Positions 1 through 4,914 of a stretch of 5,664 bases of DNA are shown piece after piece. The DNA lies in NCBI GenBank assembly GCA_031549115.1, contig JAVBQJ010000039.1, positions 1-5,664 of the forward strand, given 5' to 3'. Under the pieces are notes generated by a model. It searched no databases, was not told the DNA's origin, and worked only from the letters and a program-made list of their open reading frames with translations. The position numbers were made by a program, and so were the translations under genes. Positions within the stretch are counted from its first letter, which is position 1. The number at the start of each line of letters is the position of its first letter. The DNA comes from JAVBQJ01 sp031549115. GTDB taxonomy: Bacteria > Verrucomicrobiota > Lentisphaeria > Victivallales > Victivallaceae.

Positions 1-18
1 CAAAATTTGCAAATTTTG
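1..18. repeat. 18-bp perfect palindrome at the left edge
   Basis: CAAAATTTGCAAATTTTG reads the same on both strands over all 18 bases. It lies inside the partial minus-strand gene, where it encodes the residues K-I-C-K-F. It may continue beyond the edge. It could be an operator-like site or simply a coincidence of AT-rich codons. Confidence 0.5.
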
Positions 19-431
19 CGTTGACACGACACCAGAGGTTCCCCGGCGGCAAGGCCGGGCGGATCGCCGAATGGGAAGTCCTCGGTAAGGACTTGCCCGT
101 CGGCAAGCAGCTGGAGGGCGGGCCCGGTGTAGCGGATGGAATACTCGGCGGCGTCCGGCAATTCGCTCAACGGGATTCCGATGCGCATGGAAGTCCACTC
201 CGGATGCAGCCGTGAAGAGAGAAAAATTTCGGCCTCAAGCGCAAGCGGGGAGCCGGAAGTCCGCCCCGCATAATTTTCACGTTTTTCGAACTCGGCGAAT
301 TTCGCCTCCTTTCCGATCGTTCGAAGCTCCACAAGGCAAATATCCGTTTTGTCAAGCAGGCGGGTTTCCGTCTCCGTTCCTTTGGGGGGCATGGGAATAA
401 TATATTCAAACGAGAAATGTTGTTGTTTCAT
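1..431 (-). CDS. N-terminal part of a possible carbohydrate-active enzyme (cut by the left edge)
   Basis: An open frame starts at ATG 431 and runs 143 codons to the window edge without a stop, so the gene is incomplete at its 3' end. The protein begins MKQQHFSFEY and has no signal peptide or membrane segment, which suggests a cytoplasmic product. Residues about 50-125 alternate hydrophobic and polar positions like a beta-sandwich. They include HPEWTSMRIGIPLSEL, YSIRYTG and LLADGQVLTEDFPFGD; the last resembles the 'VDG.LVDE.WP.G' turn seen in LamG/concanavalin-A-like domains ahead of some GH32-type glycosidases. That family link is from memory and weak. Divergent placement next to an AraC regulator fits a sugar-utilisation enzyme. 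No clear Shine-Dalgarno precedes the ATG, but a good promoter lies about 60 bp upstream. It could equally be an unrelated beta-rich protein. Confidence 0.6.
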   Translation of the reverse strand, partial: MKQQHFSFEYIIPMPPKGTETETRLLDKTDICLVELRTIGKEAKFAEFEKRENYAGRTSGSPLALEAEIFLSSRLHPEWTSMRIGIPLSELPDAAEYSIRYTGPALQLLADGQVLTEDFPFGDPPGLAAGEPLVSCQRKICKF

Positions 432-432
432 A

Positions 433-469
433 GTCTTGCTTTTTCTGTTGACGTTTCACCGGTCTTGCT
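433..469. repeat. 8-bp direct repeat in the leader of the left-hand gene
   Basis: GTCTTGCT occurs at 433-440 and again at 462-469, 29 bp apart, in the presumed 5' leader of the minus-strand gene. The minus-strand copy ends two bases before its ATG. It may be a regulator half-site pair or chance. Confidence 0.3.
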
Positions 470-489
470 GATTGCGATATCCTGTTTTA

Positions 490-518
490 ATTTTACTGCA
501 AAAGTGTCGCCGTGACAA
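490..518 (-). promoter_or_regulatory. Sigma70-type promoter for the left-hand gene
   Basis: On the minus strand TTGTCA (518-513) is followed by a 17-bp spacer and TAAAAT (495-490). This gives a predicted start near 483 and a leader of about 50 nt before ATG 431. The -35 box and part of the spacer fall inside a TGTC/GACA dyad, so a regulator bound there could control initiation. Confidence 0.6.
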
Positions 519-581
519 GAGTCCGACATCGGAAAAGACTTTGTTTATTTTACATTTATCTTTTTTTGTCGCAAATGGACA
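505..581. promoter_or_regulatory. Candidate AraC-type operator cluster
   Basis: TGTC(GCCGT)GACA lies at 505-517 and TGTC(GCAAATG)GACA at 567-581. Both start TGTCGC, and their left ends are 62 bp apart, about six helical turns. Between them is the dyad TCCGACATCGGA at 522-533, whose lower strand again carries TGTCGGA. The cluster lies between the divergent AraC and enzyme genes and covers the -35 box of the minus-strand promoter. Assigning it to the AraC protein is inference. Confidence 0.4.
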
Positions 582-620
582 CTTGTAATTTTAAATAAAT
601 CCAATATATTCACTGTTATA

Positions 621-1496
621 ATGGAAGCTGTTTTTAAAACTCTTTTGGCATCCTGGGATCGAAATTACCGGCATGCGACTGGACCGCTCCTGACGCAGCA
701 GATTATGACTGACGCCGGATTGTTCGAGTTGAGTTGCCGTTTTTTGGAGCCGTCCTTTTCCGATTTTCCGGAGACGGTTCGTTACTGGCATTTCGCGCCT
801 TTGATTTCCCGCCTGATCCTGGTGAAACAGGGGAGTGTCCTGCTGGAATTTCCCGGCAAGCATTCCGTTCGAATCAAAGAGGGGGAGATTTATCTTCTGC
901 CCTCCAACCATCCGTTTTACGCCACCTATTGCGATCATTGCATCACCAACGGATTTCACCTTTATCTGCATGATCATATGGGGCTGATTCTGGGGAAGGA
1001 GCTGCCGGAAGTAAGCATCGTTCAATGTCCGGAACTGATTCATTATCTGCGTTTTGGCATAGATGAAAACTCCTCGTCCCTGATTCATCTGGCGATTATG
1101 GGCATTGTCGTCAAAATGCTTCAGGAGCAGCTTTCGTTGTTGCGTAAGCAGCAGGATATCCCGCCGCTTTGCCGCAAGGTGATCGATCGAATTCGCAAGA
1201 ACCCTTCGATGGAGTATTCTTTGACCGAAGTTGCGGAAGAGATGCGTGTATCCCTGGTGGCCTTGTCCAATTTATTCCGGCGGCATATGGGGTATTCTCT
1301 TCAAAGTTATCGCGCCCGCCTGCTGCTGGACAGAGCCAGGCTGTTATTGGAAGTGACCAACCTGACAGTCGGCGAGATTGCCGGAGAGCTTGGATTTTCC
1401 GATGTCAACTACTTTTTCGTGTTCTTTAAAAAGGCGATGAAAATCACGCCTCTTGCATATCGTCTGAAAAGCCATGAGAAACCGCATCAATCCTGA
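621..1496 (+). CDS. AraC/XylS-family transcriptional regulator
   Basis: This is a complete 291-aa cytoplasmic regulator. Residues about 58-115 form a cupin-like sensor domain (LISRLILVKQGSVLLEFPG, then KEGEIYLLPSNHPFY), typical of sugar-responsive AraC proteins. Residues about 184-283 form the double helix-turn-helix. The first helix pair is around LTEVAEEMRVSLVALSNLFRR (201-221). The second is around LTVGEIAGELGFSDVNYFFVFFKK (248-271), followed by the usual MKITPLAYR ending. The length is normal for the family. ATG 621 is the first start codon in a frame that is open from 516; no Shine-Dalgarno is visible, and Met29 (705) is a fallback start. The gene is divergent from the partial enzyme gene, its likely target, and convergent with the ABC exporter. 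Its base composition looks more AT-rich than the genes to its right. The inducer cannot be read from the sequence. Confidence 0.93.
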   Translation: MEAVFKTLLASWDRNYRHATGPLLTQQIMTDAGLFELSCRFLEPSFSDFPETVRYWHFAPLISRLILVKQGSVLLEFPGKHSVRIKEGEIYLLPSNHPFYATYCDHCITNGFHLYLHDHMGLILGKELPEVSIVQCPELIHYLRFGIDENSSSLIHLAIMGIVVKMLQEQLSLLRKQQDIPPLCRKVIDRIRKNPSMEYSLTEVAEEMRVSLVALSNLFRRHMGYSLQSYRARLLLDRARLLLEVTNLTVGEIAGELGFSDVNYFFVFFKKAMKITPLAYRLKSHEKPHQS

Positions 1497-1499
1497 TTT

Positions 1500-1622
1500 T
1501 TAACGTTGGTATCTGCCGCCGTCAAGATACTGGTTGGCGAGTTGGGACTCGGAATTCAGCCGGGCCCCGCCGCGCAGCCGGCACGCCCGGATCTCCCGGC
1601 GCAGGTCCTCCTGCAGCCGCAT
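1500..1622 (-). pseudogene. Truncated GntR-type winged-helix regulator remnant (40 codons)
   Basis: ATG 1622 opens a 40-codon minus-strand frame ending at TAA 1502-1500. The segment LQEDLRREIRACRLRGGARL followed by NSESQLANQY has the pattern of the first two helices of a GntR domain (L..L..EI..G.L..G..L.SE..LA). Similarity stops exactly where the recognition helix (usually VSR.TVR.AL) should begin: the frame reads LDGGRYQR and ends. No dimerisation or ligand domain follows, because the AraC gene's 3' end is only four bases away. It compares well with residues 6-38 of the GntR/LacI regulator at the right end of the window. A perfect promoter precedes it. I read it as a deletion remnant. A translated mini-protein is possible but would lack a complete DNA-binding fold. 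Confidence 0.6.
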
Positions 1623-1658
1623 CAGTGTATAATTGATTTCCGTCTGTTCATACCGGTA

Positions 1659-1687
1659 ATTATAGACGAAATCGGGCGCTTTGTCAA
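1659..1687 (-). promoter_or_regulatory. Exact-consensus sigma70 promoter
   Basis: On the minus strand TTGACA (1687-1682), a 17-bp spacer and TATAAT (1664-1659) match the sigma70 consensus at every position. The predicted start is near 1652, about 30 nt before ATG 1622 of the GntR remnant. It lies just beyond the stop of the ABC exporter gene and points the same way, so it is not the exporter's own promoter. Confidence 0.72.
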
Positions 1688-1710
1688 TAGCTCCGGTCAA
1701 GAAAGAAACA

Positions 1711-1732
1711 AACAAGTTGTATATGACTTGTT
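1711..1732 (-). terminator. Weak terminator-like hairpin after the ABC exporter gene
   Basis: AACAAGT (1711-1717) and ACTTGTT (1726-1732) form 7-bp arms around an 8-nt loop that overlaps the first base of the exporter stop codon. On the minus strand the stem is followed by a T-rich run (TGTTTCTTTCTT). The stem is AT-rich, so termination would be weak. Confidence 0.35.
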
Positions 1733-3483
1733 CATTTGTCCGGGCGGGCGCCGGTGTCGAACTGCATGTTGTAGTAATGCGCATAGATGCCGTTGCGCCG
1801 CAGCAGTTCGGCGTGCGTTCCCTCCTCGGCGATGCGTCCCGCGTCGATGGCGATGATGCGGTCGGCATGGCGGATTGTGCTCAACCGGTGCGCGATCACC
1901 AGCGTGGTGCGCCCCTGCGACAACGCCGCGAGCGCCGCCTGGATGTGCCGTTCGCTTTCGTTGTCCAATGCCGAAGTCGCCTCGTCCAGAATCAGAATCG
2001 GCGGATTGCGCAGGAATACCCGGGCGATGGCGATACGCTGTTTTTGGCCGCCGGACAGGCGGACGCCGCGTTCGCCGACCTCGGTCAGATAACCGTCCGG
2101 GAAGTCGAGGATATCGTCGTGGATGTTGGCGCGCTTGGCCGCGGCGACGATTTCCTCGTCGGTGGCGTCGGGCTTGCCGTAGGAGATATTATCGCGGATG
2201 GTGCCCTGGAACATGTAGACGTCCTGCTGGACGATGCCGATTTTACTGCGCAGCGATTTGAGTTTGCAGTCGCGGATGTCGACGCCGTCGACCCGGATGG
2301 CGCCGGCGCCGACGTCGTAAAAGCGCGGCAGCAGCGAACAGAGGGTGCTTTTGCCGCCGCCCGAAGGCCCGACCAGCGCGACGGTCTGCCCGGCGGGGAC
2401 GTGAAAGTCGATCTCGTGCAGCACCGGTCGATCGGCTTCGTAGGCAAATGTGACCTGTTCGTAGCGGATTTCCCCCTGCACGGTGCCGAGGTCGCGGGCG
2501 CCGTGGCGGTCGCTGATTTCCGGCATGGTGCCGAGGACTTCGGAGAAGCGGCGGAAGCCCGACCAGCCGCGCTGGAATTGTTCGGTGAAATTCACCAGCA
2601 TCTCCACCGGCTGCAGGAAAATGCCGATGTACAGCGCGTAAATCGCCAATTCCGCCGGCGCCAGCGTTCCGTTGGCGACGAAAATGCCTCCCGACACCAG
2701 AATCGCGATATACAGCAGCCCCTGGAAGAAGGAGTTGCCGGCGTGGAACATCCCCATGATTTTGTAGCTCTCCACCTTCGAATCGAGGAATGCCTGGTTG
2801 CTGTCGTTGAATTTGTCGCGCTCGATCTCCTCGTTGGCGAAGGATTTGACCACCCGGATCCCGGCCAGCGAATCCTGTACTCTGGCATTCACCGTCGCGA
2901 TCTTTTTGCGGTTGTCGAGGAAAATCCGGCGCATCCGCCGGTTCTGGGTCAGACTGAATACCACCATCCCGCACGTCACCGCCAGCAGGATCAGCGTCAT
3001 CGGCACATGGATCGTCAGCAGGATCGCAAACGCCCCGACGATCTTCAAAAACGAAATCAGCAGCGTTTCCGGCCCGTGGTGCGCCAGTTCGGTGATGTCG
3101 AAGAGGTCCGAAACCAGCTTCGACATCATTTCGCCGGTGTTGTTGCGGTCGTAATATGAGAAGCTCAGCTTATGGTAGTGGTCGAACAGGTCTTCGCGCA
3201 TGTCGCTCTCCATTTTCGCCCCCATGATGTGCCCCCACGACGTAATGAAGTATTGGCAGCCGTAACGCAAAAGATAGAGCGCGAACAGCCCCGCCCCCAC
3301 ATACCAGATCACCGCGACGATCTCCGCCGCCGGCCCCGTGAACAACCCCCGGGTCAGCACATTCAGTATTTGCGGGAAGGCCAGGTCCACCGCCGAAACC
3401 AGCAGCGCACACAGCATATCCATCAGAAACAGCCAGCGGTAAGGACGGTAATAGCGCAGGAAGCGCCGCAGCATCGGAGACAT
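1732..3483 (-). CDS. ABC exporter half-transporter (fused membrane and ATPase domains)
   Basis: This 583-aa protein of the MsbA/LmrA/BmrA type is expected to dimerise in the inner membrane and export a lipid, drug or other amphipathic substrate using ATP. The membrane domain covers residues about 15-300 with six segments, near 17-37, 57-80, 142-161, 162-178, 252-271 and 277-297. The ATPase domain has Walker A GPSGGGKST (372-380), Q-loop Q419/Q420, signature LSGGQ (476-480), Walker B ILILDE (496-501), D-loop SALD (504-507) and H-loop His532, all intact. Length is standard. The minus frame stays open upstream to 3978, but that stretch is antisense to the acetyltransferase. ATG 3483 is chosen because the family-like N-terminus (MLRRFLRYYRPYRW) begins there and AAAGGG lies 9 nt upstream. 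The substrate is unknown; a divergent sugar acetyltransferase is its neighbour. Confidence 0.95.
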   Translation of the reverse strand: MSPMLRRFLRYYRPYRWLFLMDMLCALLVSAVDLAFPQILNVLTRGLFTGPAAEIVAVIWYVGAGLFALYLLRYGCQYFITSWGHIMGAKMESDMREDLFDHYHKLSFSYYDRNNTGEMMSKLVSDLFDITELAHHGPETLLISFLKIVGAFAILLTIHVPMTLILLAVTCGMVVFSLTQNRRMRRIFLDNRKKIATVNARVQDSLAGIRVVKSFANEEIERDKFNDSNQAFLDSKVESYKIMGMFHAGNSFFQGLLYIAILVSGGIFVANGTLAPAELAIYALYIGIFLQPVEMLVNFTEQFQRGWSGFRRFSEVLGTMPEISDRHGARDLGTVQGEIRYEQVTFAYEADRPVLHEIDFHVPAGQTVALVGPSGGGKSTLCSLLPRFYDVGAGAIRVDGVDIRDCKLKSLRSKIGIVQQDVYMFQGTIRDNISYGKPDATDEEIVAAAKRANIHDDILDFPDGYLTEVGERGVRLSGGQKQRIAIARVFLRNPPILILDEATSALDNESERHIQAALAALSQGRTTLVIAHRLSTIRHADRIIAIDAGRIAEEGTHAELLRRNGIYAHYYNMQFDTGARPDK

Positions 3484-3507
3484 AGAACAAGACCCTTTCG
3501 TTCTTAT

Positions 3508-3536
3508 AATATACCCCGTTTTCGTCGAAAAGGCAA
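3508..3536 (-). promoter_or_regulatory. Promoter of the ABC exporter gene with a dyad in its spacer
   Basis: On the minus strand TTGCCT (3536-3531), a 17-bp spacer and TATATT (3513-3508) form a plausible sigma70 promoter about 25 bp before ATG 3483. The spacer and the -35 edge contain TTTTCG-T-CGAAAA (3519-3531), a perfect 6-bp-arm dyad. Its position between the two boxes is where a repressor would block polymerase. Confidence 0.55.
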
Positions 3537-3540
3537 GGTG

Positions 3541-3570
3541 CTGGCAAAAGCCGTTTTTTCGGTGTATATT
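3541..3570 (+). promoter_or_regulatory. Possible promoter of the acetyltransferase gene
   Basis: CTGGCA (3541-3546), an 18-bp spacer and TATATT (3565-3570) give a modest sigma70 match about 33 bp before ATG 3604. The -10 box falls at the loop of the neighbouring dyad. Confidence 0.35.
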
Positions 3571-3591
3571 AGTAAAAACACCGAAAAGCGG
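3551..3591. promoter_or_regulatory. Long dyad upstream of the acetyltransferase gene
   Basis: TTTTCGGTGT (3556-3565) and ACACCGAAAA (3578-3587) are perfect 10-bp arms around 12 bases. An outer CCG/CGG pair (3551-3553 / 3589-3591) extends the symmetry. The outer part of each arm repeats the TTTTCG/CGAAAA of the dyad in the exporter promoter. It overlaps the -10 region and stops just before the ribosome-binding site, so it could be an operator or, in RNA, a leader hairpin next to the Shine-Dalgarno. Confidence 0.5.
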
Positions 3592-3603
3592 GGAGGGTGA
3601 CGG

Positions 3604-4203
3604 ATGGATACCAGGGAACGGATGAAAAATGGGAAGGTGTATTTCTGTACCGACCCGGAGTTGGCGCGTGAACAGTTGGAGTGTCTGGAGAAGTTGTACG
3701 ACTTCAACCGGAGCCGCCCGCTGGAACAGGAAAAACGCGCGCGTCTGCTGCGGGAATATCTCGGCGGCATCGGCGAAAACTGCTACATCGAGCCGCCGCT
3801 GCACGCCAACTGGGGACGCAATACCTACCTCGGGAACAATGTCTACGCCAACTTCAATCTGACGCTGGTGGACGACACCGATATCGTCATCGGCGACAGC
3901 GTGATGATCGGTCCCAACGTGACCATCGCCACCGCCGGGCATCCGGTCGATCCGGAATTGCGGCGGAAAGTTGCGCAATTCAATCTGCCGGTCCGGATCG
4001 GCAACAATGTCTGGATCGGCGGCGGCGTGGTGATCCTGCCGGGAGTCTCCATCGGCGACGATACCGTGATCGGCGCCGGCAGCATCGTCACCAAAGATAT
4101 TCCCGCCGGCGTCGTCGCCGTCGGCAACCCCTGCCGGGTATTGCGTCCGATCACCGAACGCGACCGCAAGTATTATTACCGCGATCTCGAAGTGGATGTT
4201 TGA
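3604..4203 (+). CDS. LacA/Maa-type sugar O-acetyltransferase
   Basis: This complete 199-aa cytoplasmic enzyme belongs to the left-handed beta-helix (hexapeptide) acetyltransferases, which move acetyl from acetyl-CoA to a sugar hydroxyl. An N-terminal helical cap (residues 1-55, MKNGKVYFCTDPEL) matches the maltose/galactoside acetyltransferase type. Hexapeptide turns run from about residue 58 to 175 (YLGNNVYANFN, IVIGDSVMIGPN, VRIGNNVWIGGGVVILPG, VIGAGSIVTKDIP). His113 in TAGHPVDPELR corresponds to the catalytic His115 of E. coli LacA, Asn83 to Asn85 and Asp91 to Asp93. The ending NPCRVLRPITERDRKYYYRD is also LacA-like. GGAGG (3592-3596) sits 7 nt before ATG 3604 and decides the start over the in-frame GTG at 3598. 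The true sugar acceptor (galactoside, maltose/glucose, or a Nod-like substrate) cannot be told. It is divergent from the ABC exporter. Confidence 0.94.
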   Translation: MDTRERMKNGKVYFCTDPELAREQLECLEKLYDFNRSRPLEQEKRARLLREYLGGIGENCYIEPPLHANWGRNTYLGNNVYANFNLTLVDDTDIVIGDSVMIGPNVTIATAGHPVDPELRRKVAQFNLPVRIGNNVWIGGGVVILPGVSIGDDTVIGAGSIVTKDIPAGVVAVGNPCRVLRPITERDRKYYYRDLEVDV

Positions 4204-4314
4204 CGGTGATGGCTTCGGAATGTGAGGGCTTGTGTGCTATCGGTACGGTTCGGAGTGTGGTGATTTTGACGGTGGATGCGGGGCCGCATTGCGCCCCGGC
4301 AACCGCGGGGGCCC

Positions 4315-4474
4315 GGCCGCATGTCGCATGAAGCCGACCATGCCTTGAGCAATTTTTTGAGCTCATCAATCTGCAAAATCCTCGCCGATAACTTGTTATC
4401 GTCTGCGTTTTTGCAACTTGCTGATTCTCAAAATCTTTGCTCAAATCATCGGCCTTTTCACGCGACATGCGACC
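4315..4474. repeat. Long imperfect inverted repeat with about 80-bp arms
   Basis: The left arm (4315-4392) and right arm (4395-4474) are reverse complements along their whole length, with a few mismatches and small gaps and only TT between them. Matching blocks appear in the same order: GGCCGCATGTCGC (4315-4327, 12 of 13 against 4462-4474), TTGAGCAA (4345-4352 / 4437-4444), TTTTGAG (4355-4361 / 4427-4433), TGCAAAA (4372-4378 / 4409-4415) and CGATAAC (4386-4392 / 4395-4401). As RNA it would fold into one long interrupted hairpin on either strand. It may be a small non-autonomous mobile element, an intergenic repeat family member, or a structured RNA. Confidence 0.75.
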
Positions 4475-4522
4475 CGCCCCTCCCAACCCCGATGCGCTCA
4501 AGCGGCGCTCGCCTTACACGTT

Positions 4523-4544
4523 TTTGCCGCCAATTGGCGGCAAA
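4523..4544. repeat. 22-bp perfect palindrome
   Basis: TTTGCCGCCAA (4523-4533) is followed directly by its reverse complement TTGGCGGCAAA (4534-4544), with no spacer. Without a loop it is better suited to binding a dimeric protein than to RNA folding, though the GCCGCC/GGCGGC parts could pair around AATT. Confidence 0.7.
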
Positions 4545-4552
4545 TACTCTCT

Positions 4553-4588
4553 TCGGTCATAAAAACGCTGCCGCGTTTTTATGACCGA
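4553..4588. repeat. Perfect 16-bp-arm hairpin
   Basis: TCGGTCATAAAAACGC (4553-4568) and GCGTTTTTATGACCGA (4573-4588) are exact reverse complements around the tetraloop TGCC. An internal A5/T5 run means either strand has T residues within the arm rather than after it, so it is not a classic terminator. It lies 8 bp after the 22-bp palindrome. Confidence 0.75.
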
Positions 4589-4596
4589 CCCCCTCA

Positions 4597-4615
4597 GCGC
4601 TGGCATTGCCAGCGC
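4597..4615. repeat. 19-bp dyad
   Basis: GCGCTGGCA (4597-4605) and TGCCAGCGC (4607-4615) are exact reverse complements around a single T. It begins 8 bp after the preceding hairpin. Confidence 0.65.
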
Positions 4616-4633
4616 CGTTCGCCGGGGGAGGCT

Positions 4634-4686
4634 CCATGCCGTGCTCCTTGGCGCGAGCTTCGCTGCGCCAATTCCTAACGGCATGG
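4634..4686. repeat. Nested two-level hairpin
   Basis: The outer arms CCATGCCGT (4634-4642) and ACGGCATGG (4678-4686) match exactly. Inside them TTGGCGC-G-AGC (4648-4658) pairs with GCTGCGCCAA (4662-4671) with one bulged G and a TTC loop. The two-level, bulged design resembles repetitive extragenic palindromes. Confidence 0.65.
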
Positions 4687-4755
4687 TCGCGCCTGACCGG
4701 CGCTCCGGCCCGTGCGCGCTCACGATGTAGACGGTGTTGCGATGGACGTGCGACA

Positions 4756-4780
4756 ACGGCATGGCACGCCATACTGCCGT
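4756..4780. repeat. Small bulged hairpin reusing ACGGCATGG
   Basis: ACGGC-ATGG (4756-4764), loop CACG, CCAT (4769-4772), a three-base bulge and GCCGT (4776-4780). The left arm is the same 9-mer found at 4678-4686 and, inverted, at 4634-4642. It directly abuts the tandem array. Confidence 0.5.
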
Positions 4781-4830
4781 GTCCTTTGTCGTCCTTTGTC
4801 GTCCTTTGTCGTCCTTTGTCGTCCTTTGTC
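4781..4830. repeat. Five exact copies of a 10-bp tandem repeat
   Basis: GTCCTTTGTC (GACAAAGGAC on minus) is repeated five times with no mismatch and no partial unit at either end. Perfect identity suggests recent or continuing slippage. The array ends 55 bp before the -35 box of the GntR/LacI regulator. No reading frame across it looks like a real protein. Confidence 0.9.
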
Positions 4831-4869
4831 ATGCGTACACTTCCCGCCGTTCTCCATTTTTCTACAAGA

Positions 4870-4900
4870 AAAGTTGTTTGCCGTATTGACAAAGTTGTTT
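4870..4900. promoter_or_regulatory. Direct-repeat operator candidate in the regulator promoter
   Basis: AAAGTTGTTT occurs at 4870-4879 and 4891-4900, exactly 21 bp apart (two helical turns). The second copy overlaps the last base of the -35 box and fills half of the promoter spacer; the first lies just upstream. This is well placed for autoregulation or for control by a second regulator. An 8-bp palindrome ACAATTGT (4923-4930) sits at the predicted transcription start. Confidence 0.5.
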
Positions 4901-4914
4901 TGTTTCCGTATACT
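4886..4914 (+). promoter_or_regulatory. Near-consensus sigma70 promoter for the GntR/LacI regulator
   Basis: TTGACA (4886-4891), a 17-bp spacer and TATACT (4909-4914) differ from consensus at one base. The predicted start is near 4921. Like the promoter of the GntR remnant, the -35 region reads TTGACAAAG. Confidence 0.75.

Larger units (their letters stand above)
4204..4885. other. Repeat-rich intergenic region without a credible gene
   Basis: Short open frames exist on both strands, but none has a recognisable domain, ribosome-binding site or consistent codon pattern, and most simply read through the palindromes. The first 75 bp are featureless apart from a near-repeat (TGACGGTGATG at 4201 and TGACGGTGGATG at 4267). 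From 4279 onwards the DNA is nearly continuous hairpin-forming sequence, then a 10-bp tandem array at 4781-4830, then the promoter of the next gene. A small GC hairpin (CGGGGC 4279-4284 / GCCCCG 4293-4298) is the first structure after the acetyltransferase and might slow or end its transcription, though it has no T run. Confidence 0.7.

Noticed and set aside
167..409. 80-codon minus-strand frame and overlapping plus-strand frames at the left edge
   Set aside because: The minus frame starting at 431 is open to the edge and has a promoter and protein-like beta pattern; the others are shadows of it.
1681..3159. 492-codon open frame on plus, opposite the ABC exporter
   Set aside because: The opposite strand encodes an exporter with every ATPase motif intact. 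This frame is open only because of the high GC third positions and shows no domain and a composition rich in D, R and V.
3484..3978. Upstream extension of the exporter frame on minus
   Set aside because: It is antisense to the acetyltransferase, passes through both divergent promoters and adds no family-like sequence. The exporter N-terminus clearly begins at 3483.
4315..4474. tRNA or rRNA fragment as the source of the strong folding
   Set aside because: No cloverleaf, anticodon arm or TTCGA-type T-loop is present, and the structure is a single long hairpin.
4151..4501. 116-codon minus-strand frame through the long inverted repeat
   Set aside because: It consists of the inverted repeat arms read as codons, with no ribosome-binding site or recognisable domain.
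4553..4588. Classic rho-independent terminator
   Set aside because: The stem is strong but no T run follows on either strand; the T residues are inside the arm. The acetyltransferase also ends 350 bp earlier.
4781..4830. Short CRISPR-like array
   Set aside because: The 10-bp units are directly adjacent with no spacers, so this is a simple tandem repeat.
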